64,000 nucleotides of DNA from Canna indica (lineage: Eukaryota > Streptophyta > Magnoliopsida > Zingiberales > Cannaceae): positions 23,740,001 to 23,804,000 of the forward strand of contig CP136897.1 in NCBI GenBank assembly GCA_034359265.1. The letters run 5' to 3'. Both the position numbers and the translations under genes were made by a program. Within the stretch, counting starts at the first letter, position 1, and every line of letters begins with the position of its first letter. A model generated the notes under the pieces. That model saw only the letters and a list, made by a program, of their open reading frames with translations, made no database searches and had not been told where the DNA came from. This document shows, in pieces, positions 12,026 through 22,879 of the stretch.

Positions 12026-12202
12026 TTACTGCAAGTAGAAGGCAAAGAAGGAGAGGACGGAGGCTCCAAGGACGACTCCAACGGCCGGGGAGACGGCGAA
12101 GGAGGCGTTGGTGGGAGAAGGTGCCGGCGCATCGGTAGCCAGGGCAGCGGTGGCCGAGGCAGCGGCCACGAGGACGGCACAGGCAATCTTCTTCATCTCC
12201 AT
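12026..12202 (-). CDS. Arabinogalactan peptide, AGP23-like (copy 2)
   Basis: The gene encodes 58 residues with the same layout as copy 1: signal peptide ([20 protein letters not shown] then LAT), short Pro-rich mature part (DAPAPSPTNA), and a hydrophobic GPI-signal tail ending FFAFYLQ. It differs from copies 1 and 3 at about six residues: V9A, A23T, A31T, S32N, I41V and A43V. The sequence is intact and all Ala-Pro and Ser-Pro motifs are kept, so selection appears to have preserved the peptide. Its TATA box (inverse of TTTATA at 12322-12327) is at the conserved distance. The leader just upstream of the ATG has diverged, with GAACTGATATGTAGAGG (inverted here) in place of the pyrimidine-rich stretch of copies 1 and 3, so expression may differ. 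It is transcribed toward copy 1. Confidence 0.88.
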   Translation of the reverse strand: MEMKKIACAVLVAAASATAALATDAPAPSPTNASFAVSPAVGVVLGASVLSFFAFYLQ

Positions 12203-12321
12203 TGCTGGCGGCTTGTACTGAAGAAATAAAGAGAGAAAAAGAACTGATATGTAGAGGAATTAGGTTAATTGCTTCTCCTTCTTATTGCAGGCCTGAAGAG
12301 GAATGTGCAGGGAATGAGAGT

Positions 12322-12327
12322 TTTATA
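12322..12327 (-). promoter_or_regulatory. TATA box of AGP copy 2
   Basis: TTTATA on the plus strand reads TATAAA on the gene strand, 120 bp before the start codon, in the block shared with copies 1 and 3. Confidence 0.65.
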
Positions 12328-12566
12328 GGATGTTTTAGTGGTTGGGATGACTTTTAGGAATTAGGTTATTGTTAATAGCCTTTGCTTTTTTTAAGGGCAT
12401 GAGTGTGTGGTGGGTGGCATGATGTGCTGTGAATGAAGGGAGTACAGGATGGGATATATGCTGTCTTTACGTGCAGGCATGTGCATGGGATTAGGGCATT
12501 TCGAGGATGACGTGGACTTTTGAGATGACTTACCAATTCAACTCCATTGGCTGACTAGCTAGCTGG

Positions 12567-12569
<3 letters not shown>

Positions 12570-12621
<52 letters not shown>
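12570..12621. repeat. (TA)n microsatellite
   Basis: About 26 uninterrupted TA units lie at the promoter-side edge of AGP unit 2. Confidence 0.95.
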
Positions 12622-12623
<2 letters not shown>

Positions 12624-13107
12624 CACAATACAATTTTTATAATTTTTTTGTATTTTATAAAAAAATAAAAATTAATAACTCAAGTTATTAAATTCAATCC
12701 CTATTTTATAGTACATTTCTCATTCACTTCATCTCTTCCAACATTAATGTCTAAGTTGTTTCGCCCTCACACCTCGGGCTACGAGTGCAGCCTTGCCCAC
12801 ACACAACCATTGCCTTGCGTCCTAAACCTCACACTACCTGTAGTTATTGTGGTGCAATGTAACTCTCTATCTCCGTAACATATTTCTTATGAAATATACT
12901 TCTAATACAATTGATAATAAAATTACGTATCATGCAATGTTATAAAGAAGATACATAGATTTTTTTTTTTTTTTTTTTTTTTTTTAGTTTAAGTTCAAGA
13001 CTTAGAAGTTATGTTTTATCCTTATGAATTATATATTGATAATAGTGTTTATATAATATAATGAATGATCTTTTGAAAAATATGTTTAACTTTAGCAATT
13101 ATAATGT
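12622..13107. other. AT-rich DNA with a poly-T run
   Basis: No gene was recognised. An uninterrupted run of about 26 T lies at 12960-12985. Confidence 0.5.
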
Positions 13108-13158
13108 CACTGCAAAAATCTAAAACTAACACCATTTGAAATGAAAATATAGGTAGCT

Positions 13159-13544
13159 AGGGTTGTTCACGGGTTGGGTCGGGTTCAAAATTTTCACCTC
13201 TCAAACCCGACCCGGCCCAACCCAACCCAACCCAACATAGTTCGGGTCGGGTCGGTAGACGGGTTTACCCATTTAGGTAAAATGAGTTTTTAATTTTTAA
13301 TTTTTTTTGAAAATTGATTTAATATATATATATATATATATTATTAAACCCGAGTTCGGGTCATCGGGTTGGGTCTCGGGTCATCTGGTTTCAAATTTCA
13401 AAACCCGAGACTCGACCCGATTATGATCTGGTTTGCTCGAAATTGTACCCGACCCGACCCAATTACCTAACCCGACCCAACCTAAATATAGGTCGGGTCG
13501 GGTTCTCGGGCTCATTGGGTCGACCTGACCCAATGAACAACCCT
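13159..13544. mobile_element. MITE with AGGGTTGTTCA terminal inverted repeats
   Basis: The ends AGGGTTGTTCA (13159-13169) and TGAACAACCCT (13534-13544) are perfect inverse copies. Inside, GGGTCGGGTT, CCCGACCC and CCCAACCC motifs alternate as subterminal repeats around an AT-rich core. This is a familiar hAT-MITE pattern. The target duplication is ambiguous in the AAATATA flanks. Confidence 0.7.
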
Positions 13545-13900
13545 AAATATATGCATTATATATATGGATGTCGAAATTAGAATTTTGACTCTTCAAAATG
13601 TACGCACTAATGCATTCGATTAAGAAAAAAACAAGAAAAGATGTCAATATTGTTATATTTTTATTTCACAATGTTTCATAAAAAATTATGTTAAGACTAA
13701 TTTTAAGAATAGATGAATTAGAAAAAATGTTTGATTTTCTATTTTATAATAGCCAATGATGGTTAAGAAATAAAAATTATTTCATGCGGGATTAATTAAG
13801 GGGGTATTTAGTAGTTAATGGTTGTTAAAAAAATCGATATAAAATTAGAGAAATCGGCCCCCTAAAAAAGCATTGATTTCACCCACGAATAGGTGCCAAT

Positions 13901-16339
13901 TAGGAATGGCAATGGTTCAGTTAACCGCATTTTTGGGGGTTAACCGAAATCGAAATCGAAATCGACCGATTTCAAAAACTTATATCCGAAACTGAAATCG
14001 AATTATTCGATTCGGATAGAATCGATTATCCGTTTATTAACCGGTTAACCGGTAGTAAACGGATAACCGGTTGAATCATATCTAAATTGTACAATATTTT
14101 AAATTTTTAACCAAATAAAAAAATCCATATACAAACCCATACAAACATCAATTGATTTATTCATATACAATTATACAAGCTGCCTACATATACCATTCCA
14201 TTAGATAACAAGTAGATGAAAAATTAAATAACACAAAAAATTAATTTATGAAGCAATATACAATCACAAGTTCACAACTACTAATCTAATTACTAAACTC
14301 AAAGTAGATGTCAGCTTCTACACCATAGATTAGATCAAAATGAAAATTAATTTGCAAAAAAAAATGAGGATTGTAAATTCGTAATAGAGCTTCTACACTA
14401 TTACACTGGATACTTAAATTAGATCAAAATGAGGATTAGAGCTTCTACACTATTACACAAATAGATTTTTCCCTTCATTATGAAGGAGACGATTCCAAAT
14501 GATGACTGCTCACTAATAAGTCATTGAGGTTTCAAGTGTTGCAGGTAGGGGACCTTGTAGCTGGTTGCTAACTTGCTATCCAATGTTCTACTTATCCAAA
14601 AAGTGACCTGCAATTAGAAGATACTCGTCAAATAACAATAGACCTACAGAATTAGCATTATTAACAGCAAGTAAGCATAGAACAGTTCTTACAGCATAGT
14701 CATATTTTTTAAATTTGAAAAGAAATCAGGAAAAGGCCCCTCCATTAATGTTCCTTGCATGTCACTGGACACGGGTAGCCAAAAATAAAAAATAAAAAAT
14801 CATAGAAATCATAGCTATATGACTAAGATGATATATCAATATCACTCATAATTCCTTTAGATTTGTCAATTTGCCAAGTGAATCTGGCAACTCCCGGACA
14901 TGTTGTTTGCAGAGACATGGCATGTGCAAAGTGAGTAAACATTTGAATCATATTTAGTTGGATTTTTAATATGTTCTATTTGATATTCTAGGAAAAATAC
15001 AAATTCTTCCTATCTTCTCTTTAACTATATTATTCAATTATCATTTTAATCTTTTGACTTTGGACTGAAAAACCCAGGTAATTTCCTTGAAGTGTTTGAG
15101 ATGAACTGTATATTAGTAGACATTTTAACTTCAGCCATGACAGTGTTGATCCAGACGTGGTTTCATCTATCCTTGTTCACAAGGTAATAAGATGATATCT
15201 TTTAATCTCTGTTGTTGACATGTGGAATCTGCCTACATGTTATACTGTCTTTTCTTTTTCTAAGGGTAAGTTACATAAAATGGACACTTGTATCTTGTTG
15301 ATGTCTGCTTCAATCAGCTAAGGATTGACTAAATTTGACAAATTGGAGGCAACAGTTATTCATTGTCTACTTCAATCAATCTAACATTGTCTACTTCCTG
15401 CATTTATTCATGCATGGTCCATTTATACTAGACATATATGATTGCCTAAAGATAAATACTACACCATATGAGTTCATATGCCAAAAAAAATATAACATTC
15501 AAATGACTAATAAAGAACAAGTTTCAGAACAAGTAAATGACAAGTTTCGAGTGAAGGTGGGAGACTGGGAGTCGGCGTCGAGTGAAGGAGTCGGCGGCTG
15601 TCGATGGAGAGGGCGAGTGGGCGACTGCGAGGGACGAGTGTTGAGGTTGGGAGTCGGTGGCTATCGCCTGTCGGGATTGGGAGTGTGAGTGTCGGCTGAG
15701 GAAGAATTAGGGTTAGGTTGAAGTTTTATACATAGGTATTAGGTAATGGGTAGATGGGTTAGTGGATAGTAGTAACTGGTTCGGGTTTAAATAATTTAAT
15801 AATTTATATTAACGGTTTCGGATACCGATTAACCGAGAAAAATCGGTAACCGAAACCGAAAATTATAATTGGTTTCGGTTACCAGTTATCCGCAACCCGA
15901 TAATCGAAACCGAACCGTTTTAAAACGGTTTTTGGGTTTCACTAACCGAAACCGAACCGCAAAGTCATCATCCAAAACCGGATTTTGCGGTTCAGTTAAC
16001 CGGTTAACCGGTTCCAATTGCCACCCCTAGTATTAGGTAATGGGTAGATGGGTTAGTGGATAGTAGTAACGGGTTCGGGTTTAAATAATTTAATAATTTA
16101 TATTAACAGTTTCGGATACTGGTTAATCGGGAAAAATCGATAACCAAAACTGAAAATTATAACCGGTTTCGATTACATGTTATCCGCGACCCAATAATCG
16201 AAACCGAACCGTTTTAAAATGATTTTTGGGTTTCACTAACCAAAACCGAAACCGAACTGCAAAATCATTATCCAAAACTGGATTTTATGGTTCGGTTAAT
16301 CGGTTAACCGCGGTAAACCGGTTCCAATTGCCACCTCTA
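13901..16339. mobile_element. Non-autonomous hAT element with TTAACCGG-type ends
   Basis: The element begins TAGGAATGGCAATGG at 13901 and ends CAATTGCCACCTCTA at 16339. It is flanked by a perfect 8-bp target duplication GTGCCAAT (13893-13900 and 16340-16347). Subterminal zones carry many CGGTTAACCGG, GAAACCGAAACC and TCGGTTATCC motifs. The 1.8-kb interior holds no intact transposase, so it depends on another copy for movement. The open frame at 15335-15688 has no recognised family. Confidence 0.85.
15737..16339. repeat. Tandem duplication of the hAT right end
   Basis: The last 294-310 bp of the element occur twice in a row, at 15737-16030 and 16031-16339. Each copy runs from ATTAGGTAATGGGTAGATGG to a terminal GCCACCCCTA or GCCACCTCTA. 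The element therefore carries two tandem right termini; the target duplication matches the outer one. Confidence 0.85.
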
Positions 16340-16416
16340 GTGCCAATCGGCGCTAGATTAGGCACAGATTTTGGTACTCCGCTGCCAAAATAAGCATTGA
16401 TTTTTTTTTTGTAGTG

Positions 16417-17754
16417 TGTTGTAACTACAACAAATATTTTAGAAATTATCATTATGAAAAATCACCTAGTACGTGCCAATTTCAAAAAAATAAAAATTGA
16501 AATCCAAGTTTTAAAAAATCATCGCCAATCCGGCGCCCAATTTCAGTTGTTTGTTTACTTTGTTTGGCATTTGTTTTCAAATATTGGCGTCGATTGACGT
16601 TGGTTTTCAACTATTTGGTTAACTACTTTTGAGGAAAAAAAAGCGAAACTGGATTTTTTTTGTCCCACATTGATTAAAATCTTTTTTCTAACTATTCTTA
16701 ATATTACAAATATTTTTTTAGTGCCATATGGGTTTTAAGAAAATTCTTAAACCCTTAGCTATTATAAATTAATACCTTACTAAACTTAAAAATTTATTAT
16801 CATACCATCTATTTATTTAATTTTTTAAAAATATTATATACTATAAATTATTCTTGCCTAAAGCCGGGATGATGCGGTCTTGCACTCGCCTTAGTCTAGT
16901 GTGACTCCGGCGGGGGACTTACAAAGACACTCTAACACTCAATATTTTTAATATATTACAAAATATAAATAATAATATTAGATTATTATATTATAATAAT
17001 CATATATATATATAATAGTATAATATAAAATAATATAATATAATATAATATAATATAATATTGAATTCTAATATTTAAAAGAGTATAGAATTCAAATTCT
17101 AACACCTATTAAAGATGACGGTATCAAAACATCAAAGAATTAAAAAAAAACTACATAAGTTTACCAACGCAAGTGGTAGGTGCTGGTTTGAAACTAGCGC
17201 TTGTCTCCGGCAGGTGCTGGTATTGGAAAAATTGATGCTTATACCATGCATTAGTTTCCCAATTTGGGCCATGGCTCCGATTTCGCATTTGCAGGCGCCA
17301 GCTCCAAGCTAGCGCTCGAGTCGGTGGGCACTAGTTTCATAAATTTTCGAGCTCTAGCTCCATATATGTTAGCGCCCCAAATGGCGCCGGTTTCCAAAAT
17401 TTTCAGCACTTATCGAGAAATATCCAGCAAATTCAGTTTACAAAATAAAAAATGGTGAAAAATACTTTTAGTCCCACACCGATAAAAATTATTTCTAAAT
17501 AACTTTAAATTATTATAAATATTAATTATATTTATAACACCTTTTATTTTTTTCTATTATTTTTAAACATTATAAATATATTGGTAAACTTAAATTTTTT
17601 TATCAACTAACAAAATACCGATAATAGTATTAAACATTATATTAATATAAAATATACAAATAAATATTTATCTATAAATAAAATATAAATATATTATATA
17701 TTTTACAAATTAATAATATAAATTCGACTAAACTAGTATTTTTGGGCTCAACCG
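16417..17754. other. AT-rich DNA with GGCGCC-type CACTA debris
   Basis: Scattered GGCGCC/GCGCTA motifs (16500-16620, 17160-17400) and paired TCCCACA-CGAT-AAAAT blocks (16660 and 17470) look like debris of CACTA subterminal repeats. A stretch at 16980-17065 is a TATAA-rich low-complexity run. No gene was recognised. Confidence 0.4.
16858..16950 (-). repeat. Fragment of a Gypsy LTR
   Basis: On the minus strand it reads AAGTCCCCCGCCGGAGTCAC, closely like the GGCCCCCGCCAGAGTCGCAC block at about 20465. That block ends a Gypsy LTR just before a primer-binding site. Confidence 0.4.
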
Positions 17755-18125
17755 AATTAGGCACAGCAACGCCCCGCACTCATGAAATGGACTCGAGCTA
17801 GACCAAATGGCTCCGCCCGAGAGTTCCACCCAACCATACAAGGACATCCACGTCCTCCTTAATTACGAGGGACATGCCATTACGAGCCTGACATCTCAAG
17901 AATCAGCCTCGACCTATTCCGAGCAATATCCCCGCGAGATTATCGCGCGACGTCATTACCTCCACTTGCCATTTGTAATAAATACAAACACAACACGCCT
18001 CAGATAATCTAAGTTCCAATTTCGGTTACCCACAACTCGAATACCCTATTGACTTGAGCGTCGAAGTATCTTTTGCATGTACCCCTCATTGGACCAGACT
18101 ACTCTGATCCTCGGGCAAGAACATA
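17755..18125 (+). repeat. Fragment of a Gypsy LTR
   Basis: A GC-richer island ends in TGACTTGAGCGTCGAAGTAT followed by TCTTTTGCATGTACCCC. This parallels CACTTGAGCATCAGAGTGTC followed by TTTGCAGGCCCCC at about 20440. The AATAAATACAAAC at about 17970 may be an AT-rich core-promoter remnant. It belongs to the same LTR family as 20305-20540. Confidence 0.45.
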
Positions 18126-18479
18126 AATAAATTAATATATATTATTAAAAAATAAAAAATGAAGTTGAATACCGGCGCCAAATAGGCGATTAGGCGCCGA
18201 TTTTCAGAAATCAATGTCTTATGAGAGCCAATTTCGTAGTTTTTTCATTCTTCATTATTGACCCTCAAATCAACCTTTTTTGTGCGCCAGAATTCATTTT
18301 TAGACCACAAAAATTAAGAGTCGATTTCTCAATTAAAATAGGTTGGTATATATTACCTTAATTTGTTATGGTGTATCATTATAGGTGTGAGTATTTGTGT
18401 GATACCGTGCAGGTATCCACGTTCTTTCTCCATAAAATTTTAACTCCGATTAAGATTCATTTGGAAGAGTCAGAATTAG
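18126..18479. other. AT-rich DNA with CACTA-like debris
   Basis: GGCGCC motifs occur at 18173-18200. Nothing else was recognised. Confidence 0.35.
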
Positions 18480-19258
18480 AATTGAGACAATATATTTTGC
18501 TTTTAAATGGTATCATAATTCTAATTATTTTTGTAGTATATTGATCATCTATTGATTTGAGTATATATCCTCTACTCACTGATCTGTACTTTTCATTAAG
18601 TTGACTGTACTTTTTTTTAAAAAGTTAACTCTTATCTTAAAGGTGTTTTTCTAATAAAATATTAAGGGGTATTTTTTTTAATTATTTTTGCACCTACCAC
18701 ACACGATAAATATATATGGTACTTCAATTCATAAGTAAATTTTTGCCTATTATTTAATTTCATAAATTTATTCTAGTAACCTAAAATATTTTTTAAATAG
18801 AATATAATTAGTACTATTGATCAAAATTAATATTGTAAAATAAGTTTTAAAAAAATTATCCCAATATATATTCATCTTCATCTCTATCTCCGCCTTTGAA
18901 TTTAGTTGGTAGTTGAGGAGTAAAATTGCATCAATTTGGTATATTGAGAGGTAATATTACACCCAAACGAGAAGTAGAGGGGTAACATTATTTTTTTTCA
19001 ATAGTAGAGGAGTAAATTTGTACCTTCACCTTGTTCTATTTCTTTCATTCAATCTTGTCGTTTTGCTACTTAATTATAACAACGTATAGTACTTTAACTT
19101 TTGTTTGGTGGACTTTCACTACCGGCATGTGTAAGAAAGAACAAATGTAATTATATCTCAGTAGATCAGAAATAATCAATTACAAGGTGCGCTCATTCTT
19201 TCCCAACATCACATGCATTACATCAGTTCTCTTTGTCTCTCTCTCTCTCTCCATGAGA

Positions 19259-19435
19259 TTACTGCAAGTAGAAGGCAAAGAAGGAGAGGACGGAGGCTCC
19301 AAGGACGGCTCCAATGGCCGGGGAGACGGCGAAGGAGGCGCTGGCGGGGGAAGGTGCCGGCGCATCGGCAGCCAGGGCAGCGGTGGCTGAGGCAGCGGCG
19401 ACGAGAACCACGCATGCAATCTTCTTCATCTCCAT
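19259..19435 (-). CDS. Arabinogalactan peptide, AGP23-like (copy 3)
   Basis: The gene encodes 58 residues and the predicted protein is identical to copy 1: N-terminal signal peptide (residues 1-23), the short Pro-rich mature segment [10 protein letters not shown], and a hydrophobic GPI-attachment tail ending in FYLQ. The 5' leader (CTCCTCTTTCTCTCTTAATT) and the promoter block also match copy 1, whereas copy 2 differs in its leader. Copies 1 and 3 are therefore the most recent pair, although copy 2 lies between them. The expected mature product is a wall or plasma-membrane AG-peptide of about ten residues carrying arabinogalactan. The gene is intact and the start is the conserved ATG. Confidence 0.9.
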   Translation of the reverse strand: MEMKKIACVVLVAAASATAALAADAPAPSPASASFAVSPAIGAVLGASVLSFFAFYLQ

Positions 19436-19549
19436 TGCTGGTGACTTGTACTGAAGAAATAAATTAAGAGAGAAAGAGGAGGGTTTAGGTTAATTGCTTC
19501 TCCTTCTTATTGCAGCTGGCCTGAAGAGGAATGTGCAGGGAATGGGAGT

Positions 19550-19555
19550 TTTATA
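19550..19555 (-). promoter_or_regulatory. TATA box of AGP copy 3
   Basis: TTTATA on the plus strand reads TATAAA toward the gene, at the same distance as in copies 1 and 2. Confidence 0.65.
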
Positions 19556-19700
19556 GGGTGTTTTAGTGGTGGGGATGGCTTTTAGGAATCCGCCTATATT
19601 GTTATTAGCATTTGCTTTTTTTAAGGGCATGAGTGTGTGGTGGGTGGCTAATGTGCTGTAAATGAAGGGAGTACAGGGTGGGATATATGCTATCGTTACG

Positions 19701-20304
19701 TGCTGGCATGTGCTTTATTATATATATATATAATTTGTTAACTATTAAGTTAAACTTAATTAACTATTAAATTATTTTAAGGTTAATTAAGTTAATTGTT
19801 AATTATTTGTAAAATTATTGAACTAACTATTAATTGTTAAACTAGTCGAAACCCGCGCTTTGCGCAAATATATCTAAATATAGTTTTATTATGAAAAATT
19901 AAATATAAATACAAATACAAATATTTTTTATAGTAAAAAAATAATGATATTATTATTAATTGATAGATTACCTTTGTAGTATAACATACATTCATAATAA
20001 ATATTATAAAAATTTATAAAAATAAATAACTAATTTACTAACAAAAATTTATAGAATTCGAATCTTATCATATCATATATTTTCTGTACGTAGACATTAA
20101 CAATAAATACAAAAGTTCTTATTTTATAAATAGACCATAGGACAGGCCAGGCCAAGCTAATGAACATGCCAAGCTCATGCCAAAAAATAGCCTATAACAG
20201 GCCATGGGCCAAGCTCAGACCAATTTTTTACTATACAGGTCTGGCCTGACCCTGTTTCCACCCCTAATCGCCAGGGATTCAACATGAACCTACAATCTAA
20301 TTGA
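19701..20304. other. AT-rich DNA with an hAT-MITE-like fragment
   Basis: At 20130-20270, CAGGCC, GGCCAAGCT and TCTGGCCTG motifs recur and end near CCACCCCTAATCG, resembling one end of a degraded hAT MITE. No gene was recognised. Confidence 0.35.
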
Positions 20305-20560
20305 GAAAAATCATCAATCCATTCAAGGCATGTCCCCCCCTTCCGGAATTACACGATACTTACATTATAAAACAAACACGACGCACATCAAGTATACTCT
20401 GGATTCTAATTTCATACCACTCACCTCATATTCGTTCTCACTTGAGCATCAGAGTGTCTTTGCAGGCCCCCGCCAGAGTCGCACTGGACCAAGAGACTCG
20501 GAGGATTGCAACACTCCTGACTTCAAGCGAGATCATTTGGTGCCCACCGTTGGGCCGAGT
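20305..20560 (+). mobile_element. Gypsy (Tat-like) LTR end and primer-binding region
   Basis: The block CCCCCGCCAGAGTCGCACTG is followed by AGCGAGATCATTTGGTGCCC and ACCGTTGGGCCG. The TTGGTGCCCACCGTTGGGCC motif is the form seen immediately after the 5' LTR of plant Tat-lineage Gypsy elements, where reverse transcription is primed. Gag-like sequence follows downstream on the same strand. Confidence 0.5.
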
Positions 20561-20739
20561 AAATCTTACATGTCCCATCATGATAGACACTTGAAGTCAG
20601 GCGAACACTGATGCCAACCTAGTATGAGTGTTCCCTTGCTACCTAAAGACGCACGCTAATGGGGCGAAGAGTGATGCTCTGGTGACCATAAGTTGACACT
20701 ACAGGAGCTAGGACGCTTTTCGTCGATCTCCAAGTGCAA

Positions 20740-21260
20740 AACCAAAGGCCGACAACCTAGGTCAATGTGCTAAACACAATCCAAAGAACAACATCCATCC
20801 GAGCATGAGCATCGCTGCTCGGAGCATGAAGAAGACAACCACCAATTGAGAGGACTGGAAGGCCTGCCTCAACCTCCATAGACGAGATCTCCCACACACA
20901 GTACCAACCTCAGTCTTTAGACACACAGTACCGAAGGGGAGGAACCGAGGCCACAAAGGTCATTCGTCCCCCCTGTTGTCGACTCGAGACCATTCGCAGA
21001 GCACATCATGACAATTCCTCTCCCCGACAACTTCGAATTGACGACTACTCTCCAACCCTACAACATCACGGGTGATCCAACCACCCGTTTGACGATGTTT
21101 AGATCGATGATGATCCTCAACGGTGCTACCAACTTCATCTTGTGCCGAGCCTTCCCCACCTTCCTCGGAAAGACCGTGCTGTTATGGTTCTCCACCCTCC
21201 AATCAGAATCCATACACACATTATAGAAGCTCTCCAAGGCGTTTATCAGCTAGTTCTCCT
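20740..21260 (+). pseudogene. Gypsy gag remnant (Retrotrans_gag)
   Basis: The open stretch from about 21008 starts MTIPLPDNFELTTTLQPYN and continues through GDPTTRLTMFRSMM, CRAFPTFLGKTVLLWFSTL and SIHTL. These follow the plant Gypsy gag (PF03732) order Y-G-DP---HL--F---M, then CRAFP-TL---A--WF--L---SI. The segment ends at a stop within the gag domain, and no pol follows. Gag would form the element's nucleoprotein particle. It is a relic beyond doubt; a second, separate gag relic begins at about 22880. Confidence 0.65.
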
Positions 21261-22879
21261 TGTCTCCTCCCTCGACTCTAAATGAGTCCAGCTCACTCTA
21301 AATGAGCACAACCCCATGTGCGGTCATGCCTTACGCTCAAGGCGAGCTCGGTTTGACCCGAAGCGTGGTCCTCGACCCTAAATGCGGCCTCCAACTCTAA
21401 ATGAGACCGACTCGCTCTAAATGAGCACGACCCCATGCGTGGTCTTGCCTTATGCTCCCCACAAGCTCGGCTTGACCCTAAGCGCAGTCCTTGACCTCAA
21501 CGTCACTACTTACGACCTCAATGCCCTTAAAGACCTCCTCAACCCAAGCACGATCCCGCCTTACGTTCCTTGTGAGCTCGGATTGATCTTCGGCCTTGAT
21601 CGTGACCTCTGACTCGGAGCGAGAATAAACTTCGAAATTATAAACTCCCAACTCAGCGCTCGAATAGAGTTCGAACCCAAAGGGCCGCCAACCTTATGAA
21701 CGACTACCAGACTTGTAACCTCGATCGTAAATCTACATTTGGTAGGAACTTGATCTCAACTCAAATGCCCAAACCCCAAGAAATGGCTGCCGACTAGTTG
21801 GCGTCGGCCAAAGAAGCACCAAAGCATTCCTCGACCCGAACGGTCGTCGACCAAACAACGTCGGTCAAAACAAAGCAGCCTTGAACGCCACACCCGATCC
21901 CAAAAGCACTTGTTTATCAGACAACGTCGGCATCCCCCGAACACTCGGCTCACAACGAGCAAAACATCACAAAGAGTGTGCAAAGGCATCAAAGTAAAAG
22001 CATTAATTGTAGAAAAACAAACATACATTCACAAGCCCGCGAATGGTAGGCATACATTTACAAGTCCGTGAGGGGTAAACATACATTCACAAGCTAACAT
22101 GGGACAACAATTCGAGGGGATATATTCCACAATTACATCAATATCCATGACAGTCCTACCATTTCTAATGTGATTGAGAGCAAGAAGTTAAAGCCCAACC
22201 AATGGGGTTACTTTCTCCCTCTTGCATTGTTTTACTTGATTGTGATGACCGATAACTGTGGTTGACAAAATTAAGGGGGGGGGGGATTATTGAACCATAA
22301 AAAGATGTAAGCATAATCGTCAGAACGGGGCAGGCCCTGAAGCCTGGACCCTTAGAAGAAAGGAAGGCACCCGACATCCTCCTCCCCACCTGATCAGGAC
22401 GACGCCTCATGCATGCAGAACTTCGTAGGACTCTCTTGGCTGCCTATTGCCAACCTCACTCACTTCATCCTCTTCATAAGCCTTGTGGTACGAATCCCCA
22501 GGATGACCTCCTCACTGTCGATATAAAGTCGATGCCCTTCTTCCCCATCAAACCAACAAAGCGATGAACCTAAATAGATGAAGGATGAGTCTACGTTGGC
22601 CAAGAGCCGACCTCAACGAAAGTTGAAGTAAAAGGATAAGGTTAGGGGAACTCACCAAAAACGAGCTAAAATTTTCCATCTTTGATTGTATTAAATTAAT
22701 CGTTAACTATTTGTTAAATTAATTAAGGAAAACGGTGCCTAGCATAAGCACTAGTTTCAAAAAAATATAAAAAAATTGGAATTTAGCACCCGTTTCCAAT
22801 TGTTTGTTTAGGTGTTGTTTAGTTAGCGAAAACTTTTTTTTTATTTGGTTTCGGTGAAAATGAAAACTTGGTGATGTTC
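21261..22879 (+). other. Gypsy-derived debris without intact genes
   Basis: CTCTAAATGAG and GACC-rich motifs repeat at 21275-21620. Short tandem ACATACATT-ACAAG units lie at 22020-22100. A run of 13 G preceded by AATTAA lies at about 22272-22286 and resembles a polypurine tract. The composition matches Gypsy untranslated DNA. No gene was recognised. Confidence 0.4.

Larger units (their letters stand above)
11585..12554 (-). repeat. Duplicated AGP unit, copy 2 (inverted)
   Basis: The unit matches copy 1 in inverted orientation, from the AT-rich 3' tail (ATAATTAGTACTATTCATCA near 11690) to the CATCCTCGAAATGCC block, whose inverse lies near 12497-12515. It is more diverged than copies 1 and 3 are from each other. 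Confidence 0.75.
13108..16416. mobile_element. Short CACTA element (MITE-like), split by two later insertions
   Basis: The left end is CACTGCAAAAATC at 13108 and the right end is GATTTTTTTTTTGTAGTG, ending at 16416. The 3-bp target duplication TGT flanks it at 13105-13107 and 16417-16419. Remaining CACTA sequence after removing the two nested elements (13159-13544 and 13901-16339) is about 470 bp and contains GGCGCTA/GCCAAT-type subterminal motifs. There is no coding sequence. Confidence 0.7.
18480..19700 (-). repeat. Duplicated AGP unit, copy 3 (inverted)
   Basis: The unit is an inverted copy of 9130-10240 with very high similarity through promoter, gene and 3' flank. It also contains a private insertion of about 110 bp near 18910-19030 (AGAGGAGTAAA, GAGAGGTAATAT and GTAGAGGGGTAAC motifs) absent from copies 1 and 2. 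Confidence 0.8.
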
